A stretch of DNA of 64,000 bases from Rathayibacter sp. VKM Ac-2857 (GTDB taxonomy: Bacteria > Actinomycetota > Actinomycetes > Actinomycetales > Microbacteriaceae). The stretch covers positions 576,353 to 640,352 of the forward strand of contig NZ_JABMLE010000002.1 in the NCBI RefSeq assembly GCF_013205025.1, in the 5' to 3' direction. The notes under the pieces were generated by a model. That model saw only the letters and a program-made list of their open reading frames with translations, was not told where the DNA came from and ran no database searches. Positions 32,715 to 40,989 of this stretch are shown here, in pieces. The translations under genes were made by a program, and so were the position numbers. Position 1 is the stretch's first letter. Each line of letters opens with the position of its first letter.

Positions 32715-33503
32715 ATGGCGATCCTCCGCGACCTGGCCCTCGGCGCACAGCTCTTCGGCAGGGGGTTCGGCACCTGGGTCCGCTCGCCCCGGGCCATGCT
32801 CCTCGGCGCGATCCCGCCCCTGGTCGTCGGCCTCGTCTTCGTCGGAGTCCTGGTGCTCGTGCTGACCCGGATCGACGGCGTCGTCCTCGCGCTGACGCCG
32901 TTCGCGGACGGCTGGGACGAGGCCTGGGCGGGCACCGTCCGCCTGCTGCTGTCGATCGCCGCGGTCGGTGCGATCGTCGCGCTCGGCGTCGTCCTCTTCG
33001 CCGCCGTGACGCTCCTGGTCGGTGATCCGTTCTACGAGCGGATCTGGCGCGGCGTCGAGAACGAGCTCGGCGGGGTGCCGGACGAGCACGAGTCGGGGTT
33101 CTGGAGCGGACTCGGCCGCTCGCTCCGGGACTCCGCGGCGCTGGTGGCCACTTCGCTGGGGATCGGCGTCGTGCTGGTGCTGCTCGGGATCATCCCGGTC
33201 GTCGGGCAGGTGATCGGGCTGATCGCCGGCGCGCTCGTCGGCGGCCGGGCGCTGGCGCTCGAGCTGACCGGGTTCGCCGGGGACGCGCGGGGCCTCGCCC
33301 TCCGCGACCGCCGCCGCCTCCTCGGCGAGCGCCGGGCGGTCTCCCTCGGCTTCGGCATCGCCGTCTACCTGGCCTTCCTGATCCCCGGCGGTGCGGTCGT
33401 CGCCACCCCGGCGGCGACGGCCGGGGCGACCCTCCTGCTCCGGACCCTCCGCGGCGAGTCGACGGAGCGGATCGACCCCGCAGCCGACGCCGCGACCGTC
33501 TGA
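32715..33503 (+). CDS. EI24 domain membrane protein (CysZ-like)
   Basis: A 262-residue membrane protein. It begins AILRDLALGAQLFGRGFGTW, then PRAMLLGAIPPLVVGLVFVG. Membrane segments continue at AAVGAIVALGVVLFAAVTLL, LGIGVVLVLLGIIPVVGQVI and VSLGFGIAVYLAFLIPGGAV. The segment LLVGDPFYERIWRGVENELG is characteristic of EI24/CysZ proteins. CysZ transports sulfate in enterobacteria, but actinobacterial members are often unassigned. It is followed by the trp leader. Confidence 0.82.
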   Translation: MAILRDLALGAQLFGRGFGTWVRSPRAMLLGAIPPLVVGLVFVGVLVLVLTRIDGVVLALTPFADGWDEAWAGTVRLLLSIAAVGAIVALGVVLFAAVTLLVGDPFYERIWRGVENELGGVPDEHESGFWSGLGRSLRDSAALVATSLGIGVVLVLLGIIPVVGQVIGLIAGALVGGRALALELTGFAGDARGLALRDRRRLLGERRAVSLGFGIAVYLAFLIPGGAVVATPAATAGATLLLRTLRGESTERIDPAADAATV

Positions 33504-33544
33504 TCGGGTGGCCGCCCGAGCGGCCGCTCCCCTAGACTTCCCCC

Positions 33545-33586
33545 GTGCGCACGTCGACCCTCCGCCCCTGGTGGCCCGCCTCCTAG
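33545..33586 (+). CDS. trpL: Trp leader peptide
   Basis: GTG start, 13 residues, VRTSTLRPWWPAS, stop TAG. Two adjacent Trp codons (TGG at 33569 and 33572) sense charged tRNA-Trp. No ribosome site precedes it and the predicted transcript begins at the GTG, so translation is probably leaderless. It lies 102 bases before the anthranilate synthase start. Its role is regulatory. Confidence 0.82.
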   Translation: MRTSTLRPWWPAS

Positions 33587-33616
33587 GCAGGCCGACGCGC
33601 AGACTCCTCTCGCACT

Positions 33617-33639
33617 CGACCGCCTCGTCCGGGCGGTCG
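33617..33639 (+). terminator. trp attenuator hairpin
   Basis: Eight-bp stem CGACCGCC/GGCGGTCG with a 7-base loop, followed by TTCTG. It lies 30 bases after the leader peptide stop and 49 before the anthranilate synthase ATG. Confidence 0.7.
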
Positions 33640-33688
33640 TTCTGCATGTCGGGGCCCGGGTGAGGGACACCCCGACCCAAGGACCACG

Positions 33689-35563
33689 ATGACCTCGCTC
33701 CTCTCCCGCATCCTCGCCTCCGATGGATCGCTGCCGTTCGCGGTCGTCCTCCGACAGGGGCGGACGGACGTCGACGTCTTCACGGGCGACGTCGTCGACG
33801 TCGAGGGCCTCGCCGACATCCCGCTCGACGGCGCCGACGTGCTGACCCTCGTGCCCTACCGGCAGGTGCGCGAGCGCGGCTTCGCGGCGAAGGACGACGG
33901 CGCCCCGCTGCGGAACCTGGTGGTGCGCGAGCGCGAGAGCGTGCCGCTGGCCGAGGTGCTGCGGCTGCTGCCCGAGCGCGAGATCCCGGTCGAGGAGCGC
34001 GGCTTCGACGTGCCCGACGAGGAGTACGCGGAGATCGTCCGCCGGGTGATCGACGACGAGATCGGCCGCGGCGAGGGCGCGAACTTCGTGATCAACCGCG
34101 CGTTCGTCGCGCACACGGACGCGCCCGCGGTCGAGGCGGTGCTGGCCTGGTTCCGCCGGCTGCTGACCGACGAGTCGGGCGCCTACTGGACCTTCGCCAT
34201 TCACACCCCCGGCGCCGACGGCTCGCCGGCCGTCACCGCCGTGGGCGCGACGCCCGAGCGCCACGTCTCGGTCCGCGACGGCGTGGCGATGATGAATCCG
34301 ATCAGCGGCACCTTCCGCCATCCCGCGGCCGGCCCGACCGGCGCCGAGGTGCTGGCCTTCCTCGCCGACGTCAAGGAGAGCGAGGAGCTCTTCATGGTGG
34401 TCGACGAGGAGATGAAGATGATGAGCGCGGTCTGCCCGAACGGCGGCCGGATCCTCGGCCCGTTCCTCAAGCAGATGTCGCGGCTCAGCCACACGGAGTA
34501 CCTGCTCGAGGGGCGCACCGACCTCGACGTCCGCGAGGTGCTGCGGCTGACGATGTTCGCGCCGACCGTCACCGGCTCGCCGATGGAGAACGCCTGCGCC
34601 GTGATCGCCGAGTACGAGAAGGAGCCGCGCGGCTACTACTCCGGTGTCCTCGCGCTGTTCGAGCCGGAGGAGCACGGCTACACGGTCGACGCGCCGATCC
34701 TGATCCGCACCGCGTACCTCCGCGAGGACGGCCGCCTCACCGTCCCGGCCGGAGCGACGCTGGTGCGCCACTCGACACCGGAGGGCGAGGTCGCCGAGAC
34801 CCGCGCGAAGGCCTCCGGGGTGCTCTCCGCCCTGGGGCTGCTCCCCCACCGCGACATCCCGCCGGCGATCGACCTCAACGCGCAGCCCGGAGTGCAGGAG
34901 GCGCTCGAGGCGCGCAACGAGCGGCTCGCCTCGTTCTGGCTGCGGCCGCAGGCGCCGGAGCACATCGAGGGGCTCGCCGGGCACACGGCGCTCATCGTCG
35001 ACAACGAGGACCAGTTCACGACGATGCTCGCGCACCAGCTGCGCCACCTCGGCATGGACGCCCGGGTCGAGCGCTGGTCGAGCGTCGAGGACGTGCTGAG
35101 CGACGACCTCGTGGTGTTCGGGCCCGGCCCCGGCGACCCGCGGGACGACTCCGAGCCGCGGATCGCCCGGCTGCGGGCGCTGATGACCGAGCGGCTCGCC
35201 TCGGAGCGGCCGATGCTGGCCGTCTGCCTCAGCCACCAGATGCTCTCGCTGCTCGCCGGGCTGCCGGTCGAGCCGCTGCCCGCGCCCCGGCAGGGCGTGC
35301 GGCTGGCGGTCGACGTGTTCGGCGAGGACGCGGCGATCGGCTTCTACAACACCTTCTCCTCGGTGGCGGGCGCGGAGGTGTCGAGCACCCCGCTGCTCGA
35401 CCTCGAGATCTCGCGCGACCCCGCCACCGGGATCGTGGACGCGCTGCGCGGGGAGGGAGTCGCCTCCGTGCAGGGGCATCTCGAGTCGGTGCTGTCCTCC
35501 GACGGCCTGCGCACGCTCGAGCGACTGGTCCGCACCGCGACGTCGCAGCCGGCGCGCGCGTGA
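33689..35563 (+). CDS. Fused anthranilate synthase, PhzE type (TrpE-TrpG)
   Basis: A 624-residue fusion. The chorismate-binding half (residues 1-415) shows VGATPERHVSVRDGVAMMNP, ISGTFRH, MVVDEEMKMMSAVCPNGG and TVTGSPMENACAVIAEYE. The glutamine amidotransferase half begins near residue 430 (HTALIVDNEDQFTTMLAHQL), with FGPGPGDPRD, the nucleophile Cys in LAVCLSHQMLSLLAGLPV and the His/Glu in QGHLESVLS. This order and sequence resemble PhzE, but no other phenazine gene is near and a Trp attenuator precedes it, so it probably makes anthranilate for tryptophan. It overlaps the next gene by GTGA. Confidence 0.88.
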   Translation: MTSLLSRILASDGSLPFAVVLRQGRTDVDVFTGDVVDVEGLADIPLDGADVLTLVPYRQVRERGFAAKDDGAPLRNLVVRERESVPLAEVLRLLPEREIPVEERGFDVPDEEYAEIVRRVIDDEIGRGEGANFVINRAFVAHTDAPAVEAVLAWFRRLLTDESGAYWTFAIHTPGADGSPAVTAVGATPERHVSVRDGVAMMNPISGTFRHPAAGPTGAEVLAFLADVKESEELFMVVDEEMKMMSAVCPNGGRILGPFLKQMSRLSHTEYLLEGRTDLDVREVLRLTMFAPTVTGSPMENACAVIAEYEKEPRGYYSGVLALFEPEEHGYTVDAPILIRTAYLREDGRLTVPAGATLVRHSTPEGEVAETRAKASGVLSALGLLPHRDIPPAIDLNAQPGVQEALEARNERLASFWLRPQAPEHIEGLAGHTALIVDNEDQFTTMLAHQLRHLGMDARVERWSSVEDVLSDDLVVFGPGPGDPRDDSEPRIARLRALMTERLASERPMLAVCLSHQMLSLLAGLPVEPLPAPRQGVRLAVDVFGEDAAIGFYNTFSSVAGAEVSSTPLLDLEISRDPATGIVDALRGEGVASVQGHLESVLSSDGLRTLERLVRTATSQPARA

Positions 35564-36414
35564 GCGACGCCCGGCTGATCGCGTCGCCGTCCTACTCGGC
35601 CGAGCTGCGGGAGGCGGTGGCCGCGAGCGTCCGGGCGGCGGCGGAGGCGGCGCGCGGCTGGTACGGCCGGGGCGACAAGCTCGCCGCCGACGCGGCCTCG
35701 GTCGCGGCGATGCGCGCGGTGCTGGCCGAGGCGCCGTTCGCCGGCGTCGTCGTGATCGGCGAGGGCGAGAAGGACGACGCGCCGATGCTCGCGAACGGCG
35801 AGCGGCTCGGCCGGGCGGACTCCCCCTCCTGCGACGTCGCGGTCGACCCGCTCGACGGCACGCGGCTGACGGCGGAGGGGATCCCCGGATCGGTCTGCGT
35901 GATCGCACTCGCCCCGCGCGGCACGATGCTGGACCCGCGCGACGTCTTCTACATGGACAAGCTGGTCTGCTCCGGCGCGGGGGCGGGAGTCGTCGGGCTG
36001 GACCTGCCGCCCGCCGAGAACGCGCGACGGCTGGCGGAGGCCCTGGGCAAGCCGGTCTCCGAGCTCGTGGTCGCCGTGCTCGACAAGCCGCGGCACGCCG
36101 GGCTGATCGCGGCTCTGCGGGAGGCCGGCGTGGCGCTGTCGCTGCGCGGCGAGGGCGACGTGTCGGTCGCGATCGAGGCGGCCGACCCCTCCGGCTCCGT
36201 CGACCTGGTGCTCGGCATCGGCGGCACCCCCGAGGGCGTCGTCGCCGCCTGCGCCGTCCGAGCCCTCGGCGGCGTGATGGAGGGCCGCCTCGCCCCGCAG
36301 ACCGACCTCGAGCGCGCGAACGCCCTGGCCGCCGGCCACGACCTCACCCGCCTGCTGACCCTCGTCGACCTCGTCTCCTCCCCCGACGTCCTCTTCGCCG
36401 GCTGCGCGGTCTGA
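35560..36414 (+). CDS. Class II fructose-1,6-bisphosphatase (GlpX family)
   Basis: A 284-residue lithium-sensitive-phosphatase-fold enzyme. Metal and phosphate motifs are GVVVIGEGEKDDAPML, DVAVDPLDGTRLTAEG, MDKLVCSGAG and LGIGGTPEGVVAACAVRALGG. Family members are usually about 320-340 residues; this one is shorter mainly at the C-terminus, ending soon after the last helix. GTG at 35560 overlaps the anthranilate synthase stop (GTGA), a tight coupling that is unusual for a gluconeogenic enzyme. It might be the second GlpX of the organism, or act on another phosphate. Confidence 0.85.
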   Translation: MSDARLIASPSYSAELREAVAASVRAAAEAARGWYGRGDKLAADAASVAAMRAVLAEAPFAGVVVIGEGEKDDAPMLANGERLGRADSPSCDVAVDPLDGTRLTAEGIPGSVCVIALAPRGTMLDPRDVFYMDKLVCSGAGAGVVGLDLPPAENARRLAEALGKPVSELVVAVLDKPRHAGLIAALREAGVALSLRGEGDVSVAIEAADPSGSVDLVLGIGGTPEGVVAACAVRALGGVMEGRLAPQTDLERANALAAGHDLTRLLTLVDLVSSPDVLFAGCAV

Positions 36415-36420
36415 CTCCGC

Positions 36421-36481
36421 CGCGAGATGCCACTTGTGCACGCCTTTCACGGCGTGTCGCGTGCACAAGTGGCATCTCGCG
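36421..36481. repeat. 61-bp palindromic element, copy 3
   Basis: Perfect 23-base arms (36421-36443, 36459-36481) with loop CTTTCACGGCGTGTC, the reverse-complement orientation of copy 1. It begins 6 bases after the GlpX stop and lies between convergent genes. Confidence 0.9.
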
Positions 36482-36503
36482 GAGGGGATCAGGGGTGCGG
36501 GGA

Positions 36504-37331
36504 TCAGGGGGCGGCGGTGCCGTGGCGCCAGTAGCCGATGAAGGTGATGGCGCGCTTGTCGACGGCGCGGTCGGACACGAGGTGGCGGCGGGCGCCGGTG
36601 GCGAGGGAGGACTCGCCGACGGCGAAGACGGAGGGGCGGCCCGCGGGCAGGGTCGCGTCGCGCAGGACGGCGAGCGCGTGCTCGCCGGGGCGGGCGTGCG
36701 CGTCGGCACGGGGCAGCCAGTGCACGGTGACGGCGTCGGAGGCGACGACGGGCTGGCGGTCCGCCTCGGAGGGCAGCTCGAGGAAGACGTGCGCGGGCCG
36801 GTCCTCGGGGAGCGAGGCGAGGATGCCCGCGACCGCCGGCAGTCCCGTCTCGTCGGCGACGAGCAGGCACCAGTCGGAGCCGTCGGCCCGGCGGTAGCCG
36901 AGCCCCTGGTCGAGGATGCCGACCCGGTCGCCGACCGCGGCGGTGAGGGCGAACGTCACAGCGGGCCCCGCCTCCCCCGGCTCGCCGTGCACGACGAAGT
37001 CGACGTCGATCTCGGGCCCGCCGTCGGCGCCCTCGGCCCGGTAGCGGCGGACGGTGTAGTTGCGGACGACCGGCCGCTGCGCCTTCGGCATCGCGAGGTA
37101 CTGCGCGTACCAGAGCGCGCTCGAGCGGGTCGGCAGCCGCAGCGCCTCCTGCCCGGGTCGCGGCAGGAAGAGGCGGAACCACTGGTCGTGCCCGAGCGGG
37201 TGCAGCAGCGCCACCCCGGGCCCCCCGAAGGTGACCCGCTGCATCCCCGGCGTCACCCGCGCGGTGCGGACCACCTCGACGGTGACGACCTGCGGATCGG
37301 TGGGGCGGGTCGGGGCGTGCGAGCGGGCCAT
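36504..37331 (-). CDS. Siderophore-interacting protein (FAD ferric reductase)
   Basis: A 275-residue ViuB/SIP-type flavoprotein that reduces imported ferric-siderophore in the cytoplasm. VVRTARVTPGMQRVTFGGPG opens the beta barrel, and VRNYTVRRYRAEG is the R-x-Y-T/S FAD motif. DVDFVVHGEPGEAGPA (HGEPG) and WCLLVADETGLPAVAGILAS form the NAD(P)H-binding region, ending ITFIGYWRHG. ATG at 37331 has GGAGG 6 bases upstream. An iron box lies 38 bases upstream, so expression should rise under iron starvation. No siderophore transport genes are adjacent. Confidence 0.93.
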   Translation of the reverse strand: MARSHAPTRPTDPQVVTVEVVRTARVTPGMQRVTFGGPGVALLHPLGHDQWFRLFLPRPGQEALRLPTRSSALWYAQYLAMPKAQRPVVRNYTVRRYRAEGADGGPEIDVDFVVHGEPGEAGPAVTFALTAAVGDRVGILDQGLGYRRADGSDWCLLVADETGLPAVAGILASLPEDRPAHVFLELPSEADRQPVVASDAVTVHWLPRADAHARPGEHALAVLRDATLPAGRPSVFAVGESSLATGARRHLVSDRAVDKRAITFIGYWRHGTAAP

Positions 37332-37368
37332 GCGGAGCCTCCGGGCTGCGGGCGGACGCACCGCCAGG

Positions 37369-37387
37369 TTTGGTGAGGCTTACCTTA
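37369..37387 (-). promoter_or_regulatory. DtxR/IdeR-type iron box
   Basis: TTTGGTGAGGCTTACCTTA matches the 19-bp DtxR consensus TTAGGTTAGGCTAACCTAA at 15 positions. It is located 38 bases upstream of the siderophore-interacting protein start, where bound repressor would block initiation. The family and placement are well known; binding here is inferred. Confidence 0.78.
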
Positions 37388-37432
37388 CCGAGCCGCCTCT
37401 CGACCGTCGAGGAGCGCGCCGACGACGAGCTC

Positions 37433-37493
37433 CGCGAGATGCCACTTGTGCACGCCTTTCACGGCGTGTCGCGTGCACAAGTGGCATCTCGCG
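37433..37493. repeat. 61-bp palindromic element, copy 4
   Basis: Perfect arms (37433-37455, 37471-37493) and loop CTTTCACGGCGTGTC, identical to copy 3. It borders the four-gene ABC/secreted-protein unit on its 3' side. Copy 5 borders the other side in the same orientation. Confidence 0.9.
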
Positions 37494-37507
37494 GAGGGGA
37501 GCAGCCG

Positions 37508-38146
37508 TCAGGACATCGAGATGGTGCGGCCGTCGATCCGGAGGACGCCGTCGCACTCGGCGAGGAAGTCCGCCTCGCCGTGCATCGCGAGGAGAACGGT
37601 GACGCCCTGGGCCACCCGCTCGCGGAGGAGGTCCTTGACGACCGCGACGCTCTCGGTGTCGAGCGCGGTGAACGGCTCGTCGAGGAGGAGCACCTCCGGG
37701 TCCTCCATCAGAGCCTGCGCGAGGGACAGCTTCTGCTTCATCCCCGAGGAGAAGGTGCGGACCGCTGAGCGCCCCGTGCTCTGCAGACGTACCGAGGCGA
37801 GCGTCGCGCGGATCTCCTCGATCCCGATGCGCCTGCGGATCGCGGCCAGTCGCAGGAGGTTCTGCTCGGCGGAGAGGCCTGCGATGTAGGCGGGGCCGTC
37901 GATCGTGATCCCGAAGCCGTCCGGGAACGTCCGCCCTTCCGGCGAGATCGACGGGTCGACGCTGATGCTGCCCGAGTCCGGCCTGAGGAAGCCGCAGAGC
38001 AGCCGCAGCAGGACCGACTTCCCGGAGCCGTTCGGACCGAGGAGAGCGTAGAGCCCGCCTCGACGCAGCTCGAACGTCACGTCGCTGTAGAGCGGATTCC
38101 CGCGGATGCTCTTCGACACACCCTCGACTGTGATGGCGCTCGTCAT
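37508..38146 (-). CDS. ABC transporter ATP-binding protein of the secreted-protein unit
   Basis: A compact 212-residue ATPase. Walker A is LLGPNGSGKSVLLRLLCGFL near residue 36, the signature is FSSGMKQKLSLAQALMEDPE, Walker B is EVLLLDEPFTALD, and the switch His is in LLAMHGEADFL. The Q-loop region is unusual: the sequence GFGITIDGPAYIAGLSAEQN replaces the common xxQ. It is the last gene of the unit, overlapping the permease by ATGA. It should energise both membrane proteins. The nearest functional class is bacteriocin or peptide export and immunity ATPases (BcrA/EcsA-like); this is inference. Confidence 0.88.
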   Translation of the reverse strand: MTSAITVEGVSKSIRGNPLYSDVTFELRRGGLYALLGPNGSGKSVLLRLLCGFLRPDSGSISVDPSISPEGRTFPDGFGITIDGPAYIAGLSAEQNLLRLAAIRRRIGIEEIRATLASVRLQSTGRSAVRTFSSGMKQKLSLAQALMEDPEVLLLDEPFTALDTESVAVVKDLLRERVAQGVTVLLAMHGEADFLAECDGVLRIDGRTISMS

Positions 38147-39612
38147 GAGCGACCTCCTTCTGTTCTGCGATGCCTCTCGACCAGTCGAGACGCGATGACT
38201 GCTGCGACGAGGACGATGCAGGCGCTCCCCAGCGCCAGCGCCGTCCCCTGAAGGACGCTCGGCCAGCCCTCCGCACTCCTCCACAGACCCGCGATGCCGA
38301 GCGGGTTGCCCTCGAGGAGCTCGCTCGGCAGGAAGGCCAGCCCGGCCGAGAAGGCGGCGGGGAGAGCACCCGATCCGGCGAGCGGCGCGAAGGCGGAGGA
38401 GGCGACCGCGACCAGTGTCAACTGCAGCGTTCCGTTGACCAGGAGCTGGTAGCCCACCACCGGGTCGGCGAAAGACGCGAGCTCGCCGGGGGCGCCCCGC
38501 AGGAGCGCCTCGGCACCGGCCAGAGCGCCGACGAGCGCGCTCACTCCGAGTGCACGGGCGAGGAGCCCTGCGCCGAGTCGCCGATTCCGAGCGCCGCTCG
38601 ATCCGAACCGGATCAGCTCGCAGCGGAGGATCGGGCGTCGGGGATCGAGCTCGCTGAGCTGCCAGGTCAGCGCGAAGCCGGTGACGACGAGGACGGAGAA
38701 CAGAGTGGGTGCGAGAGCGCCCACCGGGCCTGCGAAGAGAGGACCGAGGACGCTCCCCTCGACCTCGGGTGTCGGATTCCCCTCCGAGACCGACTGGAGC
38801 CCCGTCGGTCCGAGCGCGACCGTGCCGATGAGGAGGACGTACACCGCCCATCCCACGCCCCACGACCGCGCCGCTCCGGACAGCCGGCGATCCTGCGCCC
38901 GCACGGCGCCGAGAAGGACGGCCCCGATCGAGAGGAGGACGACGAACGCGGCCAGCACGCCGAACGGCCGCTCGAGGTGGAGCGAGGAACTGGAGAGGAA
39001 CGCCGAGCTGACCGCGGAGTCCCTCGGGAGTCCCCCCGCCGCCGAGACGGCGAGCCAGCCGAGCAGCACCGTCGCCACCGCCCCGACGAGGACACCCCCG
39101 CCCGTGAGCACCCAGCAGGCGGAGAGGAGGGACCCGATCGTCGCGAGGAAGAGCAGGAGGAGCGGGAGCTGGAGCAGCACGCCGAGAAGCCGGGGCAGCG
39201 CGACTTCCGCGAGCAGTGCGCTCACCGATCCGGGCACGCGTGCGACGTCGTTCGCCAGCCCGAGCGAGCACACCCAGCACGTCGTGAGCACACCGAACAG
39301 GACGACCGCGGCGCTCGCCGCATCGCTGCGCAGGAGGACGAGGAGCACGCTCCTGAGCGATCCGGCCCGGATGCACACCGCCTCCGGAGGGAGGGACCTC
39401 GACGCCAGGAAGAAGGCGATGCACCACGGCGCTCCCAGTCCGTAGCAGACGAAGAGCGGGTCGTTCACGACTTCGACCGCCACGTCGACGAATCCGAACG
39501 AGGAACCCGACGCAGCCCAGAGCATCCGCTGGTGGATCGAGTACGCGGCGGCAGCAGCGAGAGCCCAGCCGGAGAGCAGCAGGCGGACGCGGCGGGAGAG
39601 CGACGCGATCAT
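38143..39612 (-). CDS. Large polytopic membrane protein, probable ABC permease
   Basis: A 489-residue protein with about 11-12 hydrophobic segments and no family I can name. Segments include LLLSGWALAAAAAYSI, VVLFGVLTTCWVCSLGL, LLQLPLLLLFLATIGSLLSA, VLVGAVATVLLGWLAVSAAG, FGVLAAFVVLLSIGAVLLGA and ALGSACIVLVAAVIASRLVE. Four-base ATGA overlaps on both sides lock it between the shorter permease and the ATPase. Codon use looks slightly less GC-biased than neighbouring operons. It likely forms the transmembrane part of the exporter with the 271-residue protein. Confidence 0.72.
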   Translation of the reverse strand: MIASLSRRVRLLLSGWALAAAAAYSIHQRMLWAASGSSFGFVDVAVEVVNDPLFVCYGLGAPWCIAFFLASRSLPPEAVCIRAGSLRSVLLVLLRSDAASAAVVLFGVLTTCWVCSLGLANDVARVPGSVSALLAEVALPRLLGVLLQLPLLLLFLATIGSLLSACWVLTGGGVLVGAVATVLLGWLAVSAAGGLPRDSAVSSAFLSSSSLHLERPFGVLAAFVVLLSIGAVLLGAVRAQDRRLSGAARSWGVGWAVYVLLIGTVALGPTGLQSVSEGNPTPEVEGSVLGPLFAGPVGALAPTLFSVLVVTGFALTWQLSELDPRRPILRCELIRFGSSGARNRRLGAGLLARALGVSALVGALAGAEALLRGAPGELASFADPVVGYQLLVNGTLQLTLVAVASSAFAPLAGSGALPAAFSAGLAFLPSELLEGNPLGIAGLWRSAEGWPSVLQGTALALGSACIVLVAAVIASRLVERHRRTEGGRS

Positions 39613-40424
39613 GTCAGCGCCGGGAGTCGCTGGGCCCTGCCGAGGATCCGCCGGGCGGCGAGAACCGTCGCCGCTCCAGCGACTGTGAGCGGCAGGACCA
39701 TGATGCCGACCGGCGCCTGATCGAGACCGAACGGGAAGGCTCCGTACAGGAATCCGAGAAGCGGACGGTCGAACAGGGCGACGGCCATCGTCTCGACGAA
39801 GAAGAGCGCTGCGGGCAGCACCATCGCCGGTCCCGTGCTCTTCAGCACGAACAGGGCGAGCACCCCCGCCACCGCCGCGATCGCGCCCCAGGCACCCAGC
39901 ACCGAGGAGTAGCCGAGCAGGTACACCGGCCAGCCGAAGGCGAGCAGCTGCGAGTAGTTCACGCGCTCCAGGGCGTTCCGTGCCACCTCGTCCGGTGCGA
40001 GTCCGTACACGACCGGATCGACGAAGGGCGAACCCAGCTCCGGCCAGATCCCGAAGGCGATCAGGCCGGGAAGGAGTGCGGCGACGAAGCCGAGCACGAA
40101 CCCTCCGAGGGCGACACTGATCACCCTGATCGTCAGGTAGGACCGGAGATCCGTCCGCGCGCGGACGAGGACGACGAACCTGTTCCTGATCTCGGCAGCG
40201 GTGCCGCTGCAGCAAGCCGTCGTGATGAAGACGGGGAAGAGGATGATCATCGGGGAGATCATGAACTGCGAGTAGACGTCGAGCTCATCGCGGTAGGCAC
40301 CGCCGCCCACCTCCGCCAGCCCGAGAGCCGTCGGACCGACGACGAGGATCGCACCGAGGAGCGCCTGCGGCCAGCGCAGCGACGACCGCAGATCGGTGAG
40401 GACCAGCGCGAAGCGCGAGGGCAC
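39609..40424 (-). CDS. Membrane protein, probable ABC permease
   Basis: A 271-residue protein with about six or seven segments: PQALLGAILVVGPTALGLAE, MISPMIILFPVFITTACCSG, ISVALGGFVLGFVAALLPGL, YSSVLGAWGAIAAVAGVLAL and IMVLPLTVAGAATVLAARRI. The loop GTAAEIRNRFVVLVRARTDL after the second segment resembles the coupling loop of ABC-2-like permeases. It starts 27 bases after the secreted-protein gene and is coupled to the next permease by ATGA. Not assignable to a named family by eye. Confidence 0.72.
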   Translation of the reverse strand: MPSRFALVLTDLRSSLRWPQALLGAILVVGPTALGLAEVGGGAYRDELDVYSQFMISPMIILFPVFITTACCSGTAAEIRNRFVVLVRARTDLRSYLTIRVISVALGGFVLGFVAALLPGLIAFGIWPELGSPFVDPVVYGLAPDEVARNALERVNYSQLLAFGWPVYLLGYSSVLGAWGAIAAVAGVLALFVLKSTGPAMVLPAALFFVETMAVALFDRPLLGFLYGAFPFGLDQAPVGIMVLPLTVAGAATVLAARRILGRAQRLPALT

Positions 40425-40451
40425 GGTCGTGTCGATGGTCGGGCTCCGGCT

Positions 40452-40856
40452 CTACCAGGCCTGCCACTGACCCCGCATGTGCACCTGATAGACGGTGAAG
40501 GGGGTCGTTCGAAGCGCGGACGTGAGAGTCTCGGTACCCGCCGCATAGCTGTTCGGGAGCCCGTGGACGGTGTTGTCGTCGGCGATCGAGAAGATCTTCG
40601 TGCCCTTGTCGCAGTTGACGAGCGCCTGGCACATCTGCGCGTCCATCTTGTAGTCGCCACCGATCTCCCGGAGCTGAATGGTGCCGTTGCGGTTCGACTC
40701 GTACTTCGTCTGGTACGTGGTCGACGTCGGCGACTGGAACCCGCCGGCGTTCTTGTCGAAGCTGTCGGCGAAGACGTTCGCCTGCGCCGTCGCCGCCATC
40801 CCGACGCTCAGCAGGACTGCTCCTGTGATGGAGGCGATTCGTGTCGATCTCTTCAT
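40452..40856 (-). CDS. Small secreted protein encoded with an ABC transporter
   Basis: A 134-residue precursor. MKRSTRIASITGAVLLSVGM followed by AATAQA is a Sec signal peptide with likely cleavage after residue 26, leaving about 108 residues. The mature part is polar, contains two Cys in MCQALVNC and ends in VYQVHMRGQWQAW. No family is recognisable. ATG at 40856 has GAGGGA upstream; a longer frame from 40901 would not begin with a signal. It is the first gene of the unit and its AT-rich promoter region (GATCATATAGATG near 40900) contrasts with the GC-rich surroundings. It may be a bacteriocin-like effector, a lipid-binding factor or a signal handled by the ABC complex. Confidence 0.72.
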   Translation of the reverse strand: MKRSTRIASITGAVLLSVGMAATAQANVFADSFDKNAGGFQSPTSTTYQTKYESNRNGTIQLREIGGDYKMDAQMCQALVNCDKGTKIFSIADDNTVHGLPNSYAAGTETLTSALRTTPFTVYQVHMRGQWQAW

Positions 40857-40989
40857 GGCCGTCCCTCGATCCGTCGGTCGAGCCGAGCGCTGCGACCACA
40901 TCTATATGATCACGAAGCGAGGAAGTATCACATACCCCTCTTCGGGGCACGAGGGTGTGACCGCTTCGGTTCCTGCTGCACTCCATCCC

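Larger units (their letters stand above)
33533..33688 (+). promoter_or_regulatory. Tryptophan leader and attenuator region
   Basis: TAGACT (33533-33538) is a good -10 element; transcription starting 7 bases later would begin exactly at the GTG of the leader peptide (33545). Tandem TGG codons in the leader sit upstream of a hairpin, CGACCGCC (33617-33624) with GGCGGTCG (33632-33639), followed by TTCT. Ribosome stalling at the Trp codons would favour an alternative fold. It controls the anthranilate synthase gene at 33689. Confidence 0.82.

Noticed and set aside
33689-35563. Phenazine biosynthesis cluster, because the fused enzyme resembles PhzE
   Set aside because: No phzB, D, F or G homologue is nearby and a tryptophan attenuator precedes the gene.
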